A DNA stretch of 64,000 nt from Dyadobacter frigoris (GCF_005280585.1 NZ_SZVO01000001.1:434001-498000), one strand, 5' to 3'; numbered from the stretch's first letter, positions 1-9,450 are shown. Notes: a model not told the origin generated them from the letters alone. Translations and numbers: made by a program.

Positions 1-218
1 ACACCATGATCGGGCAGGTCAACCAACTGTTCGCTTCCTGTAATTTTGATTTTATTAACCGCCGTATAGCGATAATAGGTAAACCAGCCAATAACAAAAA
101 TAAAGAAGCGTTTAATGGTCAGAAAATTGCCGAAAGGGTCTTTTTCAAATATCCCAAGAAAATCAAATCGAGCCAGCCAGGCTGGGAGTGCACTGAACGT
201 ACTTTTTTTTGATGTCAT
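1..218 (-). CDS. Partial acyltransferase N-terminus (PlsC-like, 1-acylglycerol-3-phosphate acyltransferase)
   Basis: This is the start of a minus-strand gene cut by the window edge, read from the ATG at 218-216 with an open frame to base 1 (72 codons). The visible part contains an aromatic hydrophobic stretch (FFIFVIGWFTYYRY) and ends in TGSEQLVDLPDHG. In Bacteroidota acyltransferases of the PlsC family a segment like this comes just before the catalytic H-x4-D motif, which would lie outside the window. The family transfers acyl groups to lysophosphatidic acid at the inner membrane in phospholipid synthesis. The call rests on resemblance of this lead-in only, since the catalytic motif is not visible. 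It diverges from the M48 protease gene. Confidence 0.5.
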   Translation of the reverse strand, partial: MTSKKSTFSALPAWLARFDFLGIFEKDPFGNFLTIKRFFIFVIGWFTYYRYTAVNKIKITGSEQLVDLPDHG

Positions 219-416
219 GAGATAACGTATGTTTCAATAATCGTGTCTGAGTTAATCCGGTGACTGTTATTTTAAGAATATTCAGTCCCTTTCCGGTAAG
301 CAAAGGTAAGTTAATAAAGAGATTCATATATTTAATAAAATAACTGTACTACGAGAAATTGTAACCGGAAGTATGTTTTTCGGTCAAAGTATTCGTCACG
401 CCAATTGGCATGATTC

Positions 417-448
417 TTTGATTACAGAGCAATACTTGCTTAATTTTG
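417..448 (+). promoter_or_regulatory. Bacteroidota-type promoter for the M48 protease gene
   Basis: TTTG at 417-420 and TAATTTTG at 441-448 are separated by 20 bases. This matches the TTTG / N19-21 / TAnnTTTG consensus of the primary sigma factor in Bacteroidota. Transcription would start near 455, about 27 bases before the ATG at 482. That makes a start at 446, inside the -7 element, impossible. Confidence 0.65.
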
Positions 449-481
449 ACCTGCTCACTAACAAAAAACAATATCAATTTT

Positions 482-1939
482 ATGAATACTAAGTTTCAAT
501 TACACATACTTGCCTGTCTTTTAACTGCCGGAGCTTTGTCCGGGTGTTCAAGAAATCCGGTAACGGGGAGGAATGAAATTATTTTCATGTCACCGGAAAA
601 AGAAAAGGCCCTGGGCGCAGAATCACATCCTTCGGTTGTGGCTTCCATGGGGTTGTATAATGATAAAAACCTGACAGCTTTTATCAATGAAAAAGGAAAG
701 GCCATGGGGAAAGTTTCACATCGGCCGGAAGTTGATTATCAGTTTTTTATCGTGGATTCTCCGGTTGTCAATGCCTTTGCCGTTCCTGGCGGATATGTTT
801 ATTTTACCCGGGGAATTATGGCTCATTTTAATAATGAAGCAGAATTTGCCGGCGTTTTAGGTCATGAAATCGGGCATATTGCAGCGAGGCACTCGGCAAG
901 TCAGCAAACAAAACAGGTTTTTACACAGGGTGTTATATTGGCTGGATCTGTACTTTCTCCAACATTCAGAAGTTTATCAGATCAGGCTTCGCAGGGTTTG
1001 GGATTATTACTTTTAAAATATAGCCGTGATCACGAAAGTCAGTCGGATGAACTGGGTGTGGAATATTCGAGTAAAATCGGATACGATGCACATCAAATGG
1101 CAGACTTTTTTGGTACATTAAAAAGAATCAGCGAAAAAAGCGGAGCAACGATTCCAACTTTTCAGTCAACTCACCCGGATCCGGGAAATCGTCAGGTGAC
1201 GGTGGAGAAACTGGCAACAAATTATCAATCAGCACATCAGGCAAAATACAACGTCAATCGTGATGTATATTTGCGTAAAATTGAAGGATTAATTTATGGT
1301 GTGGATCCGAAACAAGGTTTTGTTGAAGGAGGACAATTTTATCATCCTGAATTAAAATTCCAGTTCCCGGTTCCAGCCGATTGGCAGACAGAAAACACAC
1401 CTGCACAATTCCAGATGGCATCCAAAGACGGAAAAGCGATGATGCTTTTCACAATTGCAGAAGGTAAAACGCTTGATGAAGCTGCACAAACGGTTATAAA
1501 AAATTACGGTCTGCAAACTTCTGAAAATAATAAAACAACAATTAATGGATTCCCTGCGATTGCCATGGTAGCAAAACAGGTTGCTCAGGGACAAACGGCT
1601 CCGGCGGCTGATGCTGCCCAGATTGCGAGTTGGTTAATTCAGTACAACGGATCAATTTACGCTATTCACGGAGTTGCGGCGAGTACGGATTTTGGGTCAA
1701 ATTTTAATCAGTTCAAATCTGTTGCCCAGGGTTTTAAATCGATTACGGATCAATCAAAACTAAACAAAGAACCGGATCGTATCAGAATTAAAACTGCACA
1801 ACGCGATGGTACACTTCGTGATGTTCTTAAAGATGCAAATATGCCTGATAATAAACTTGACGACATCGCGATTCTTAATGGAATGGCTCTGACCGATAAA
1901 GTTGAAAAGGGAATGCTTTTCAAAACTTTGAATAAATAA
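482..1939 (+). CDS. M48-family metalloprotease, lipoprotein
   Basis: This is a zinc metallopeptidase of the M48 family (BepA/YfgC and LoiP relatives), a group involved in outer-membrane protein quality control. With the ATG at 482 the protein has 485 residues. It opens with a lipoprotein signal peptide (lipobox ALSGC, Cys22), so it is predicted to be anchored in the periplasm or outer membrane. The zinc motif HEIGH is at residues 128-132, and the third zinc ligand is expected near SDELGVEYSSKIGYD. The C-terminal ~50 residues (RIKTAQRDGTLRDVLKD...) resemble the small terminal domain often found behind M48 peptidases. The frame extends upstream to a TTG at 446, but that codon lies in the promoter and would bury the signal peptide. 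It is monocistronic, with a terminator at 1993-2045. Confidence 0.88.
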   Translation: MNTKFQLHILACLLTAGALSGCSRNPVTGRNEIIFMSPEKEKALGAESHPSVVASMGLYNDKNLTAFINEKGKAMGKVSHRPEVDYQFFIVDSPVVNAFAVPGGYVYFTRGIMAHFNNEAEFAGVLGHEIGHIAARHSASQQTKQVFTQGVILAGSVLSPTFRSLSDQASQGLGLLLLKYSRDHESQSDELGVEYSSKIGYDAHQMADFFGTLKRISEKSGATIPTFQSTHPDPGNRQVTVEKLATNYQSAHQAKYNVNRDVYLRKIEGLIYGVDPKQGFVEGGQFYHPELKFQFPVPADWQTENTPAQFQMASKDGKAMMLFTIAEGKTLDEAAQTVIKNYGLQTSENNKTTINGFPAIAMVAKQVAQGQTAPAADAAQIASWLIQYNGSIYAIHGVAASTDFGSNFNQFKSVAQGFKSITDQSKLNKEPDRIRIKTAQRDGTLRDVLKDANMPDNKLDDIAILNGMALTDKVEKGMLFKTLNK

Positions 1940-1992
1940 AACGCATTAATTTTCGAGACAAACAGCCGGATTTTACGTCTGGATACCGATAC

Positions 1993-2045
1993 AAATAAAA
2001 CCACTTGTATTACTGATTTATCAGTTTTGCAAGTGGTTTTATTTT
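1993..2045 (+). terminator. Rho-independent terminator after the M48 gene
   Basis: Perfect 15-bp arms, AAATAAAACCACTTG (1993-2007) and its complement (2030-2044), enclose a loop that itself can fold (ACTGA/TCAGT). The stem ends in GGTTTTATTTTG. Confidence 0.8.
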
Positions 2046-2096
2046 GTTCAAAGGTTTAAAATTAATCTGTTTTCAAGCAAATTATCCCTCTTCCTA

Positions 2097-3008
2097 ATGC
2101 GTAAGAAGAACGATATATTACTGAAAAGTGCATTTGAAGAATCGTTTGCGGATCTTTTATATTTCTTTTTCAAAGACGCCGATGTTGTCTTTGATTTCGA
2201 ACGCGGTTTTGATTTTATGGATAAGGAGCTGGCAGAGCTTTTTCCTGATTTAGAGAAGAAGGGTGGAGATCGGTTTGTAGACATGCTGGTGAAAACCTAT
2301 CTGAAAACAGGTGTGGAAGAATATATTCTCGTTCATATTGAAATTCAGGATGGTGCTATCAAAAATTTCGCGCAACGGATGTTTCAATATTATTACAGGA
2401 TATTGGACAGATTTGAAGTCGAGGTGGCAGCATTGGCCGTATTTACAGGGAAGCAAGATCAAAAACAGCCATCTGAATATAGAAAGGATTTTTTAGGTAC
2501 TGAAATTATTTATAAGTACAATTCTTATCACATATTTGACCATACTGAGGATCAATTGTTAAGTATGGATAATCTTTTCGCCCTGGTAATTCTTACCGCG
2601 CAAAAGGTTTCCTTATCATTCAAAATTCCCGAATCCGAACTAGGTGAACAAAGACTAGGAATCGTACGGGCACTTGTAGAAAGCAAGCGATACGACAATG
2701 AAAAAATCAGACGTTTTCTGTTTTTTCTGAAGACCTTCATTTACATTGAAAATTCTGAAATAAATGGTAAATTTGATAGTGAGGTGAATTTATTAACTGG
2801 AAATGAGACATCTATGGGAATTATAGAAGCAATCAAGATGATAACTTTGGAGGAAGGGATTGAAAAGGGTGAGTATAATAAAACTTATGAAATTGTTAAA
2901 AATCTTATAGTAAATACTGATTTTGAAATTTCTAAAGTTGCGGCTCTCGCTAATTGCTCTGAATCATTGGTCGAAAAGGTTCAAGAAGATTTGCGATTAG
3001 GCAAATAG
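2097..3008 (+). CDS. Rpn-family PD-(D/E)XK nuclease (recombination-promoting nuclease / putative transposase)
   Basis: The 303-residue protein has the N-terminal PD-(D/E)XK fold of the Rpn/transposase_31-like family. Asp62 (in RFVDMLVK) and the HIEIQ motif (80-84, Glu82-x-Gln84) mark the probable active site. Enterobacterial Rpn proteins are DNA endonucleases that promote RecA-independent recombination and restrict phage. Residues 240-303 form a separate tail, MGIIEAIKM... to CSESLVEKVQEDL, which starts with a methionine and is repeated as an independent reading frame 236 bp downstream (3050-3274). In enterobacterial Rpn genes a small C-terminal protein translated from an internal start inhibits the full-length nuclease; codon 240 (ATG at 2814) is the analogous position here. 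The gene converges on the glutaminase-family gene. Confidence 0.8.
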   Translation: MRKKNDILLKSAFEESFADLLYFFFKDADVVFDFERGFDFMDKELAELFPDLEKKGGDRFVDMLVKTYLKTGVEEYILVHIEIQDGAIKNFAQRMFQYYYRILDRFEVEVAALAVFTGKQDQKQPSEYRKDFLGTEIIYKYNSYHIFDHTEDQLLSMDNLFALVILTAQKVSLSFKIPESELGEQRLGIVRALVESKRYDNEKIRRFLFFLKTFIYIENSEINGKFDSEVNLLTGNETSMGIIEAIKMITLEEGIEKGEYNKTYEIVKNLIVNTDFEISKVAALANCSESLVEKVQEDLRLGK

Positions 3009-3049
3009 TTCGTAATAAAATTCGGATAGCTAAAAAATTGTAGGAAGCG

Positions 3050-3274
3050 ATGGGAATTATAGAAGCTATAAAGTTGATAACTTTTGAGGAGGCCTTTGAA
3101 AAGGGATTTGTAATAGGTACTAAAATAGGCATCGAAATAGGTTGGCAGTATAAAACTTACGAGGTTACCAAAAATCTGTTGTTTCATACGGATTTCGAAA
3201 TTCCTAAAATCGCTGCTCTTGCTAATTGTTCTGAATCATTTGTGAAGCAAGTTCAGAATGACTTAGAATATTAA
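3050..3274 (+). CDS. Free-standing copy of the Rpn C-terminal tail (possible RpnS-like inhibitor or remnant)
   Basis: A 74-residue reading frame matches the last 64 residues of the preceding Rpn protein along its whole length. It starts with MGIIEAIK, has a 10-residue insertion rich in Gly/Ile after EKG, then TYEVTKNLLFHTDFEI and AALANCSES. The ATG is preceded by TAGGAAGCG (3041-3049), an unusually good Shine-Dalgarno sequence for this phylum. It carries no nuclease domain. It may be a dedicated inhibitor like the internally translated RpnS proteins of enterobacteria, or the end of a second rpn gene whose front was lost by recombination. The frame is intact and the sequence has diverged while the protein pattern is kept, which argues mildly for function. 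Confidence 0.55.
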   Translation: MGIIEAIKLITFEEAFEKGFVIGTKIGIEIGWQYKTYEVTKNLLFHTDFEIPKIAALANCSESFVKQVQNDLEY

Positions 3275-3280
3275 AAATAA

Positions 3281-3310
3281 AAAAGGTGAGCATTCAAATT
3301 ACTCACCCCC
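3281..3310 (-). terminator. Terminator between the convergent rpn and glutaminase genes
   Basis: GGTGAG (3285-3290) and CTCACC (3302-3307) form a short stem with an 11-base loop. In the minus direction it is followed by a T-rich run (TTTTTTATTTTT), so it mainly ends the glutaminase-family transcript. Confidence 0.55.
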
Positions 3311-3316
3311 ATTCAA

Positions 3317-5821
3317 TTATTTCAATTTGTTTTCCAAAACCTTCATATAATATCCTCCCACAACCGAGCGCGCGCGGAAGCCTACGGATTTCCCGTCCGT
3401 CGTTTCATGCCAATCCGAAAGAGGGATCCGATCCGGAGTTTCTGTTACGTATTTGTAAACGGGTTTAATCAGAGCTTCAAAATCTTTCTGATTATCAGCA
3501 AGAGTGGCGGTCCAGAAAATCCAGTCCGATTTTGTGTAAGTTTTACGGCTATCCAATGGTAAGCCGAAAGCCAGTTGTTTTGTCAGATAAAAGTTAATTT
3601 CCTTTTTTGCCACTTCTTTTGGAAACACGTTCAAGTCAAGAAGCTTATCCCAGACCAAATTGTATTTCTGGCTCCAAGTTCCTTTTTTGTCAAATGTTAA
3701 TGCATAATGATTGCCGTCCGCAGCCATTTCCATCCATTTTTTTGCAAACTCTTTAACCAAGGCATTAACTTCGTCTGCTTCTTTTTGCTGACCTAATTGT
3801 TCAGCCATTTTCGCATAGCTGGCTAAACCCATGATGGCTTTGATAGATAAGTTGGTATTATGCGCCAAATGGCCGGCAAAGTCATCCGTACAAAGCTGGT
3901 TTGCCGGATCAAAGCCTTCTTTCTTCAAATAATTAGCCCAGACGGTTAGAGTCTCCCAGTGCTTTTTAGCGAATTCGGTACTTTTTTCAGCTTTGCATAT
4001 CGCATAAGTCAGGATAAGCATATTTCCTGATTCTTCGACTGGCATATCTTCGTCATATGTTTGTCCGTTTGCGAGAGGGTATGTTCCTACATCGTGCGCA
4101 GCAAACGGTTTTTTCCATTTTCCACTTTCTGAATAATAGAAAATCGGTTCCATCATTCCTTTTAACAGGGTCGGATTATAAATAAGAAAAAGCGGGGCAG
4201 AAGGATACGTTATGTCCACAGTCCCAATAGAACCATTACTGAAATTTTCTTTTGACAAGAACAAAGGAACTCCATCCGGTCCGGCAACCAGTTTATGGGC
4301 AGCAATAGCCTGGCGATACGCTGCAACACATAATTCAGCATAGGATTTTCCACCTGATTTTAAAGCATCGTCATATATTTTTGTATCAATAGCTTTGCAG
4401 GAATTTATGATCTGACTGAAATTTGTTTCGGCCTCTTTCAACTCCCCCTGGATAGTTTTATCACCATTTTTATTCCACCACGGAAGGAGATTTTTTCCAA
4501 AATACTGAACTGAAAATTCATCATCATAACCCACCATCACATGATCCGAAGCGCCTTTGCTATCCACTTTTCCGACATTAGAAATAATTCCCATCGCTCT
4601 CGTTTCGCCGGTACCTATCATCATGGTATTGACCGGATCAAGCGCACCTTTTTTGGAGAAACTTTTGATCAGTCCTGCCGGAGTTCCAAAGGCAGAACCT
4701 GAAACTGTTTTTTCAGAAGCCGCCAAATAAGCATAACCCCAGTCAATCCGTACATCATCACCTTTGCGCTGCAAAACTTTCTGGTCCAGACTTCCAATCG
4801 CAAGTGTAATCAGGCCGCTATCATTTCCGGCTCTTTCCGTTACTTCCTGATTGCCTTCGTTAACAGCCAATAATCCGGAAACAGAAGTCAATATCTGAAC
4901 GTCATGTACTTTTCCATCTTTCGATTTGACATCATAAACAATATAATTGACTGGTCTGGAAAGTAGTGCAAGATTATCCATTAGCAAGGGCGCCACAAAA
5001 CTTGCAGTGATCTGTACCGGTCCGGCGTCAAATGAATAGATGCTTTGTGTTGCTTTCATTATCAAACTGGTTTGTTTTGCAGCAACGATCAAATCTGCGC
5101 CTTTTGGTGCGATTTCGTCTGTCAAACCAATATCAATATATCCTGGCCCGGCTCCGTTTTTACAATAAGCAGCCAGGATGTTTTTTCCTTTTTTTAATGA
5201 TTTCCTGGCAGCCTCACTGATCTTTTTAGTTTCATAACCACCCGTAAAACAATTGGAACATTCGTACGCCGATACCCCGTTAATAAAAACGGCTACGTCA
5301 TCATCATGGAAAATGTCCAGGCCAATTTTTTCAAACGTAATATTGTCCAAAGTAAATTCCCGGCGATACCATATCTCTTTTGGGAAAACTGTACCGGTTT
5401 TTAACATATTATCATTCCGGTCTTTGGTACCGAAAGGTGCTTTTCCGGTTTTCCAGCCAGCGGCTTTAAAATTTTCTTTGTTCCATTCAGCGGCTGGTTT
5501 TTCAGTCGTGTAAACAGCCTCATATTCTTCAACTTTGGCTGTGCCAATTACTGGTTTCAAAACCGGTACAGCGGCGCCCATGAAACGATATGTTTTTCCG
5601 TCGACCCGAATTAATCCGTCTAATGGATTTGGTTTGCCTGTCCAGTGTTTGGTCGGAGAGCCGTTGAGTTCGCTGCCGAATGACCACACGCTTGTGTAAG
5701 GATCAACGGTAATCAGCGGGACGGCCGGTGGTCGGAAGCTCTGTGCGAAGCAGGTACTAAATCCGCATAGCAAGACAGCGAAAAGGCAGTTTTTAGTCAT
5801 TTGATAAAAATTTGTTTTCAC
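3317..5821 (-). CDS. Glutaminase A-like family protein (DUF4964/DUF5127/DUF4965/DUF1793)
   Basis: The 834-residue exported protein has a signal peptide ending near CFAQ. It opens with RPPAVPLITVDPYTSVWS, typical of the DUF4964 start of this family, and continues through the DUF5127 region, the six-hairpin DUF4965/DUF1793 region and a C-terminal SVVGGYYMKVLE. Fungal GtaA members of this group have glutaminase activity, while Bacteroidota members are mostly uncharacterised and may act on glycans or amides. It is periplasmic or exported, and no lipobox is seen. An initiation at Met8 would give a more compact signal peptide. The gene stands alone between two terminators. Confidence 0.8.
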   Translation of the reverse strand: MKTNFYQMTKNCLFAVLLCGFSTCFAQSFRPPAVPLITVDPYTSVWSFGSELNGSPTKHWTGKPNPLDGLIRVDGKTYRFMGAAVPVLKPVIGTAKVEEYEAVYTTEKPAAEWNKENFKAAGWKTGKAPFGTKDRNDNMLKTGTVFPKEIWYRREFTLDNITFEKIGLDIFHDDDVAVFINGVSAYECSNCFTGGYETKKISEAARKSLKKGKNILAAYCKNGAGPGYIDIGLTDEIAPKGADLIVAAKQTSLIMKATQSIYSFDAGPVQITASFVAPLLMDNLALLSRPVNYIVYDVKSKDGKVHDVQILTSVSGLLAVNEGNQEVTERAGNDSGLITLAIGSLDQKVLQRKGDDVRIDWGYAYLAASEKTVSGSAFGTPAGLIKSFSKKGALDPVNTMMIGTGETRAMGIISNVGKVDSKGASDHVMVGYDDEFSVQYFGKNLLPWWNKNGDKTIQGELKEAETNFSQIINSCKAIDTKIYDDALKSGGKSYAELCVAAYRQAIAAHKLVAGPDGVPLFLSKENFSNGSIGTVDITYPSAPLFLIYNPTLLKGMMEPIFYYSESGKWKKPFAAHDVGTYPLANGQTYDEDMPVEESGNMLILTYAICKAEKSTEFAKKHWETLTVWANYLKKEGFDPANQLCTDDFAGHLAHNTNLSIKAIMGLASYAKMAEQLGQQKEADEVNALVKEFAKKWMEMAADGNHYALTFDKKGTWSQKYNLVWDKLLDLNVFPKEVAKKEINFYLTKQLAFGLPLDSRKTYTKSDWIFWTATLADNQKDFEALIKPVYKYVTETPDRIPLSDWHETTDGKSVGFRARSVVGGYYMKVLENKLK

Positions 5822-5924
5822 AGATTCTATATTGTTTTTGTTGCGTTGGGGATTGGAAAAAACGTTTTAGCAAAGGACGAAGTTCTGGAAAATAAGCTGA
5901 TTTTCTTGTTATTTTCAAATAAAA

Positions 5925-5955
5925 ATGGCCTCATTGTCTGAAACAATGAAGCCAT
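5925..5955 (-). terminator. Terminator of dsbD
   Basis: 13-base arms (5925-5937 and 5943-5955, one mismatch) with a 5-base loop. On the minus strand the hairpin is followed by ATTTTTATTTG. It lies 22 bases beyond the dsbD stop codon. Confidence 0.75.
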
Positions 5956-5976
5956 GCCTAATTTTTTATTTGGAAT

Positions 5977-8067
5977 TTATTTTTTAAAAGCAGCTTTCGC
6001 GCTTTCCAGAAAGGCCACAAAATGAGCCGGATTTAAATCATAATTTTTGGGAGCAACCAAAAGATCACCATTCTGATCCACGATGCAGTAATGTGGCTGA
6101 GCATTATTATTGTATTTAACAATTTGCAAATCAGCGTTTTGTGCTCCGATCGTTTTCTTTACTTTATTGTCATATCTTGAAGTATACCAGTCCGCTTCCG
6201 GCAGTTCGGTTTTATCATCAACATAAAGCGCAGCAATGACAAAATCATTTTGAAGACGTTTTAATACTTCCGGATCCGGCCAGACGCGCGCTTCCATTTC
6301 CCGGCAGTTGACACAGCCATGTCCGGTAAAATCAATGAAAACCGGTTTGTTAACCTTTTTGGCATAAGCCCGGGCTTCTTTAATATCAAAAAAACCATCC
6401 AGATCATGGGGCAAATGGAAAAGATCAGCGTATTTTTTAGTTACGCCCGAAGATGCCGCCGGGGCAATTCCACTAACTTTTTTACTTAAATCAAAATCAA
6501 TTGTTGATTGTGGTGGCAAATAACCTGCCAACGCTTTCAAAGGCGCGCCCCACATACCCGGAAGCATATAAACGACGAAAGTGAAAGTGATGATGGAAAG
6601 CAAAATCCGTGGAACGCTCACACGCTCAATTGGAGAATCATGCGGGGTAAGGATTTTTCCCAAAAGATAAAAACCCAGCATGGAGAAAATTACGATCCAG
6701 AAAGCCAGATAAACTTCACGATCCAGCAAATGCCAATGGTAAACCTGATCTGCAATACTTAAAAATTTCAATGCAAGCGCAAGTTCCAGAAAACCTAGTA
6801 CCACTTTTACAGTATTCAACCAGCCCCCGGATTTTGGCAAAGATTTCAGCCATTGCGGAAATAAAGCAAACAATGTAAAAGGAATGGCGAAAGCTGATGA
6901 AAAAGCTGCCATACCCACAATCGGTTTCACAACGGCACCGCCGGCAGAAGCCACCAACAAACTTCCAACAATAGGCCCCGTGCAGGAAAATGAAACAAGA
7001 ACCAATGTAAAAGCCATAAAGAAAATCCCGGCATAACCGCCCTGATCTGACTTTGCATCCATTTTATTTACAAAAGCACTTGGCAGAACGATTTCAAAAA
7101 GTCCCAGGAATGATAATCCAAAGACGAAGAAAATCGCAAAGAAAAGTACGTTTGGAATCCAGTGTGTACTCAGAAAGTTTGCAAAAGCCGGTCCGTTTAA
7201 TCGGGAAACGACTGTTCCAATAAGGGTATAAATCAATACAATTGAAACACCATATAGCAGCGCTTTGAATTTTCCATTCGTCTGATTGGTGAAATAACTA
7301 ACCGTCATTGGAATAATTGGAAACACACAAGGCGTTAATAACGCCACTAATCCTGATAAAAAAGCAGCAAGTGCAAATGCCCATAGGGATTTGTCCGCAC
7401 CGGTATCTTCGGCAGTTAAATCAATTTTAGGTGTTTCGGATTTTGCTTTGAAAGCAGTTGCAGAATCTCCGGCGGATAAGGAGATATTAGCTGTTTCCTG
7501 AGAAGTGGTATCTTTTATTTCCGTAGAGGAAGCAGTTGTTTTATCTTCTGCAGGTGTTGTTCCAACGGATTGTTCAGCAGAAATACCTGCTACAACTTTT
7601 AAACCTTTAAATTCGAAATCATCACTTCCTGGTACACAGGTTCCGGAAGTGTGGCTGCAAGTCTGGTATTCTGAACTTCCTTTAATAACCGGATTGTCAG
7701 TTAGTATTTTTATGGTTTGTTTGAAAACCGCTTTTCCATCAAAAAATTTGACATTCCCGCCCCAGATTTCTTCATATTTTGTCTTTGGGTTTTGTGGTTT
7801 CAGTTTACCGACCAATGAAAAAGACTTGTTATTGGTATAGGTGAAAGTGGTTAACATAGGCCCCAGCTCGGGATCAAAATCAGAAGAATAAATGTACCAG
7901 TCTTTATCGAGCACAGCCGTAAAAACCAGATCTACCATGTCACCTTGCTTTACCTCATTTTTTGAGAAAGTATAAGTCCATTGCGCATGTTTCTGAATTT
8001 GGGCAATGGCATTGGTTTTTGCAAAAAATGCACAAACAATAATGAATAGAAAAAGACTTCGTTTCAT
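5977..8067 (-). CDS. dsbD: Thiol:disulfide interchange protein DsbD
   Basis: This inner-membrane reductase passes electrons from cytoplasmic thioredoxin to periplasmic thiol proteins. The 696-residue protein shows the expected order. There is a signal peptide, an N-terminal DsbD-alpha-like domain (with YQTCSHTSGTCVPG), a linker rich in Thr/Ser/Glu, a membrane core of about eight helices with redox cysteines in TPCVFPIIPM and SFSCTGPIVG, and a C-terminal thioredoxin domain. The thioredoxin active site is CVNC at 585-588. It is transcribed away from argB and is followed by its own terminator. Length and domain set are normal for the family. Confidence 0.92.
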   Translation of the reverse strand: MKRSLFLFIIVCAFFAKTNAIAQIQKHAQWTYTFSKNEVKQGDMVDLVFTAVLDKDWYIYSSDFDPELGPMLTTFTYTNNKSFSLVGKLKPQNPKTKYEEIWGGNVKFFDGKAVFKQTIKILTDNPVIKGSSEYQTCSHTSGTCVPGSDDFEFKGLKVVAGISAEQSVGTTPAEDKTTASSTEIKDTTSQETANISLSAGDSATAFKAKSETPKIDLTAEDTGADKSLWAFALAAFLSGLVALLTPCVFPIIPMTVSYFTNQTNGKFKALLYGVSIVLIYTLIGTVVSRLNGPAFANFLSTHWIPNVLFFAIFFVFGLSFLGLFEIVLPSAFVNKMDAKSDQGGYAGIFFMAFTLVLVSFSCTGPIVGSLLVASAGGAVVKPIVGMAAFSSAFAIPFTLFALFPQWLKSLPKSGGWLNTVKVVLGFLELALALKFLSIADQVYHWHLLDREVYLAFWIVIFSMLGFYLLGKILTPHDSPIERVSVPRILLSIITFTFVVYMLPGMWGAPLKALAGYLPPQSTIDFDLSKKVSGIAPAASSGVTKKYADLFHLPHDLDGFFDIKEARAYAKKVNKPVFIDFTGHGCVNCREMEARVWPDPEVLKRLQNDFVIAALYVDDKTELPEADWYTSRYDNKVKKTIGAQNADLQIVKYNNNAQPHYCIVDQNGDLLVAPKNYDLNPAHFVAFLESAKAAFKK

Positions 8068-8287
8068 CGGATATTTTGATAGTGGGAGCTGAACCGGATA
8101 ATTCAGGTTTATAATTTTATAAGATTGAAAAGCAGTTGATCTTCACTGCCCTGATTTAATTACTCAACGTAATTTTTCTAAAAAAATTCATCGTGTAAAA
8201 TAACATATTGAAGGAAATCTAATTTGGGGCAAAATTAATTTTATTAAAACCTTATAACACATTTAAAACCCTATTGGTGATTTCTTC

Positions 8288-8295
8288 TAACTTTG
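8288..8295 (+). promoter_or_regulatory. Probable -7 promoter element upstream of argB
   Basis: TAACTTTG matches the Bacteroidota -7 consensus TAnnTTTG, 34 bases before the argB ATG. No well-spaced TTTG -33 element is seen, so support is partial. Confidence 0.45.
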
Positions 8296-8329
8296 CGGGC
8301 TCAAATACGTAATAGTAACTATAATTTCA

Positions 8330-9118
8330 ATGTCTGAATCTCTCTACGTAATAAAAATCGGTGGCAATGTAATTGACAATCCTGATGCCTGTTCCCGTTT
8401 TTTAGCTGTTTTTGCCAAATTGCCCGGAATGAAAATTCTTGTACATGGAGGAGGGAAAGTGGCTACACAAATTGCTGCGAGGCTTCAGATTGAAACACAA
8501 ATGGTTGACGGACGCCGTATTACCGACAAACCGATGCTGGATGTGGTGACTATGGTTTACGGCGGATTGGTTAATAAAAATCTTGTCGCGGCTTTGCAAT
8601 CGCTGGGCTGTAATGCGATCGGGCTGACCGGTGCGGATGGTGGAATTATCCGTTCGGCCAAACGTCCGGTAAAAACGATCGATTATGGTTTTGTTGGTGA
8701 TATAGAAGAAGTGAATGATAACCAGATTGCATCCATATTAAACAGTAATCTTATTCCAGTGATCGCGCCGTTGACGTATAGCAATGAGGGGTCGCTTTTA
8801 AATACCAATGCAGATACGATGGCGTCGGCCGTAGCGGTGGCAATGGCGGGCAGCTTTGACGTAAAGCTGATATATTGCTTTGAGAAAAAAGGCGTTTTGT
8901 CTGACCCGGATAATGATGAAGCCGTAATATCTTCCTTAATACCGGCTACTTATGCCGAATACAAAGCTTCCGGCGTCATTAACAAAGGGATGATCCCAAA
9001 ACTTGACAATGCGTTTTTGGCTTTGGAAAAGGGCGTGGCCAGTGTGATCATTTGTCATGCAGATGATTTGGGTGAAGCGGTTTTCGGAGCGGCTGGCACT
9101 GTGATTTATAATGCATAG
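8330..9118 (+). CDS. argB: Acetylglutamate kinase (ArgB)
   Basis: The 262-residue amino-acid kinase phosphorylates N-acetylglutamate in arginine biosynthesis. Motifs seen are the N-terminal KIGGNVIDN, the glycine-rich ILVHGGGK, the substrate region VDGRRITDKPML, and the C-terminal GVINKGMIPKLDNA typical of ArgB. Some Bacteroidota use N-succinyl rather than N-acetyl intermediates, and the substrate cannot be decided here. The other arginine gene in the window, argH (16.3-17.6 kb), is on the opposite strand and not in an operon with it. The ATG start is supported by the upstream -7 element. Confidence 0.93.
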   Translation: MSESLYVIKIGGNVIDNPDACSRFLAVFAKLPGMKILVHGGGKVATQIAARLQIETQMVDGRRITDKPMLDVVTMVYGGLVNKNLVAALQSLGCNAIGLTGADGGIIRSAKRPVKTIDYGFVGDIEEVNDNQIASILNSNLIPVIAPLTYSNEGSLLNTNADTMASAVAVAMAGSFDVKLIYCFEKKGVLSDPDNDEAVISSLIPATYAEYKASGVINKGMIPKLDNAFLALEKGVASVIICHADDLGEAVFGAAGTVIYNA

Positions 9119-9450
9119 TAAATTAGTGTAATATTATTGTGTAGTATTTATTCTAAAAGCATTAAATAAATTCTGTATCCATTTATTTATGCAGAATTTA
9201 TGTTTGAATTTGAATTAAGTTACAAAAAAGGATCTGCTGATCAAAAATAGTTGTGGCCGGTTTTCCATATTTCGAACCATCTTTTAAGGTTTAATTGAAT
9301 TGTTCCTGCTAAAATTATAATATAAGCCATAATCATCAGTTAGCCGACTTCGATCTTTTTATTCTTAAAACAAAAGATTCTTCTTCATTACCTTCACTTC
9401 GAGATATATATTAATAATATTTTGCATAAACATAATTTTTTTTAAATGCT
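9119..9450. other. Gene-less AT-rich spacer between argB and susC
   Basis: About 330 bases with stop codons in all frames and no hairpin with a clear T-run. It probably holds only the argB 3' untranslated region and upstream regulatory DNA for susC. No regulator gene (anti-sigma factor, hybrid two-component) is present next to this SusCD pair. Confidence 0.5.

Noticed and set aside
6-212. Open frame of 68 codons on the + strand at the window start
   Set aside because: It is the antisense shadow of the acyltransferase N-terminus, whose minus-strand frame has clear protein character.
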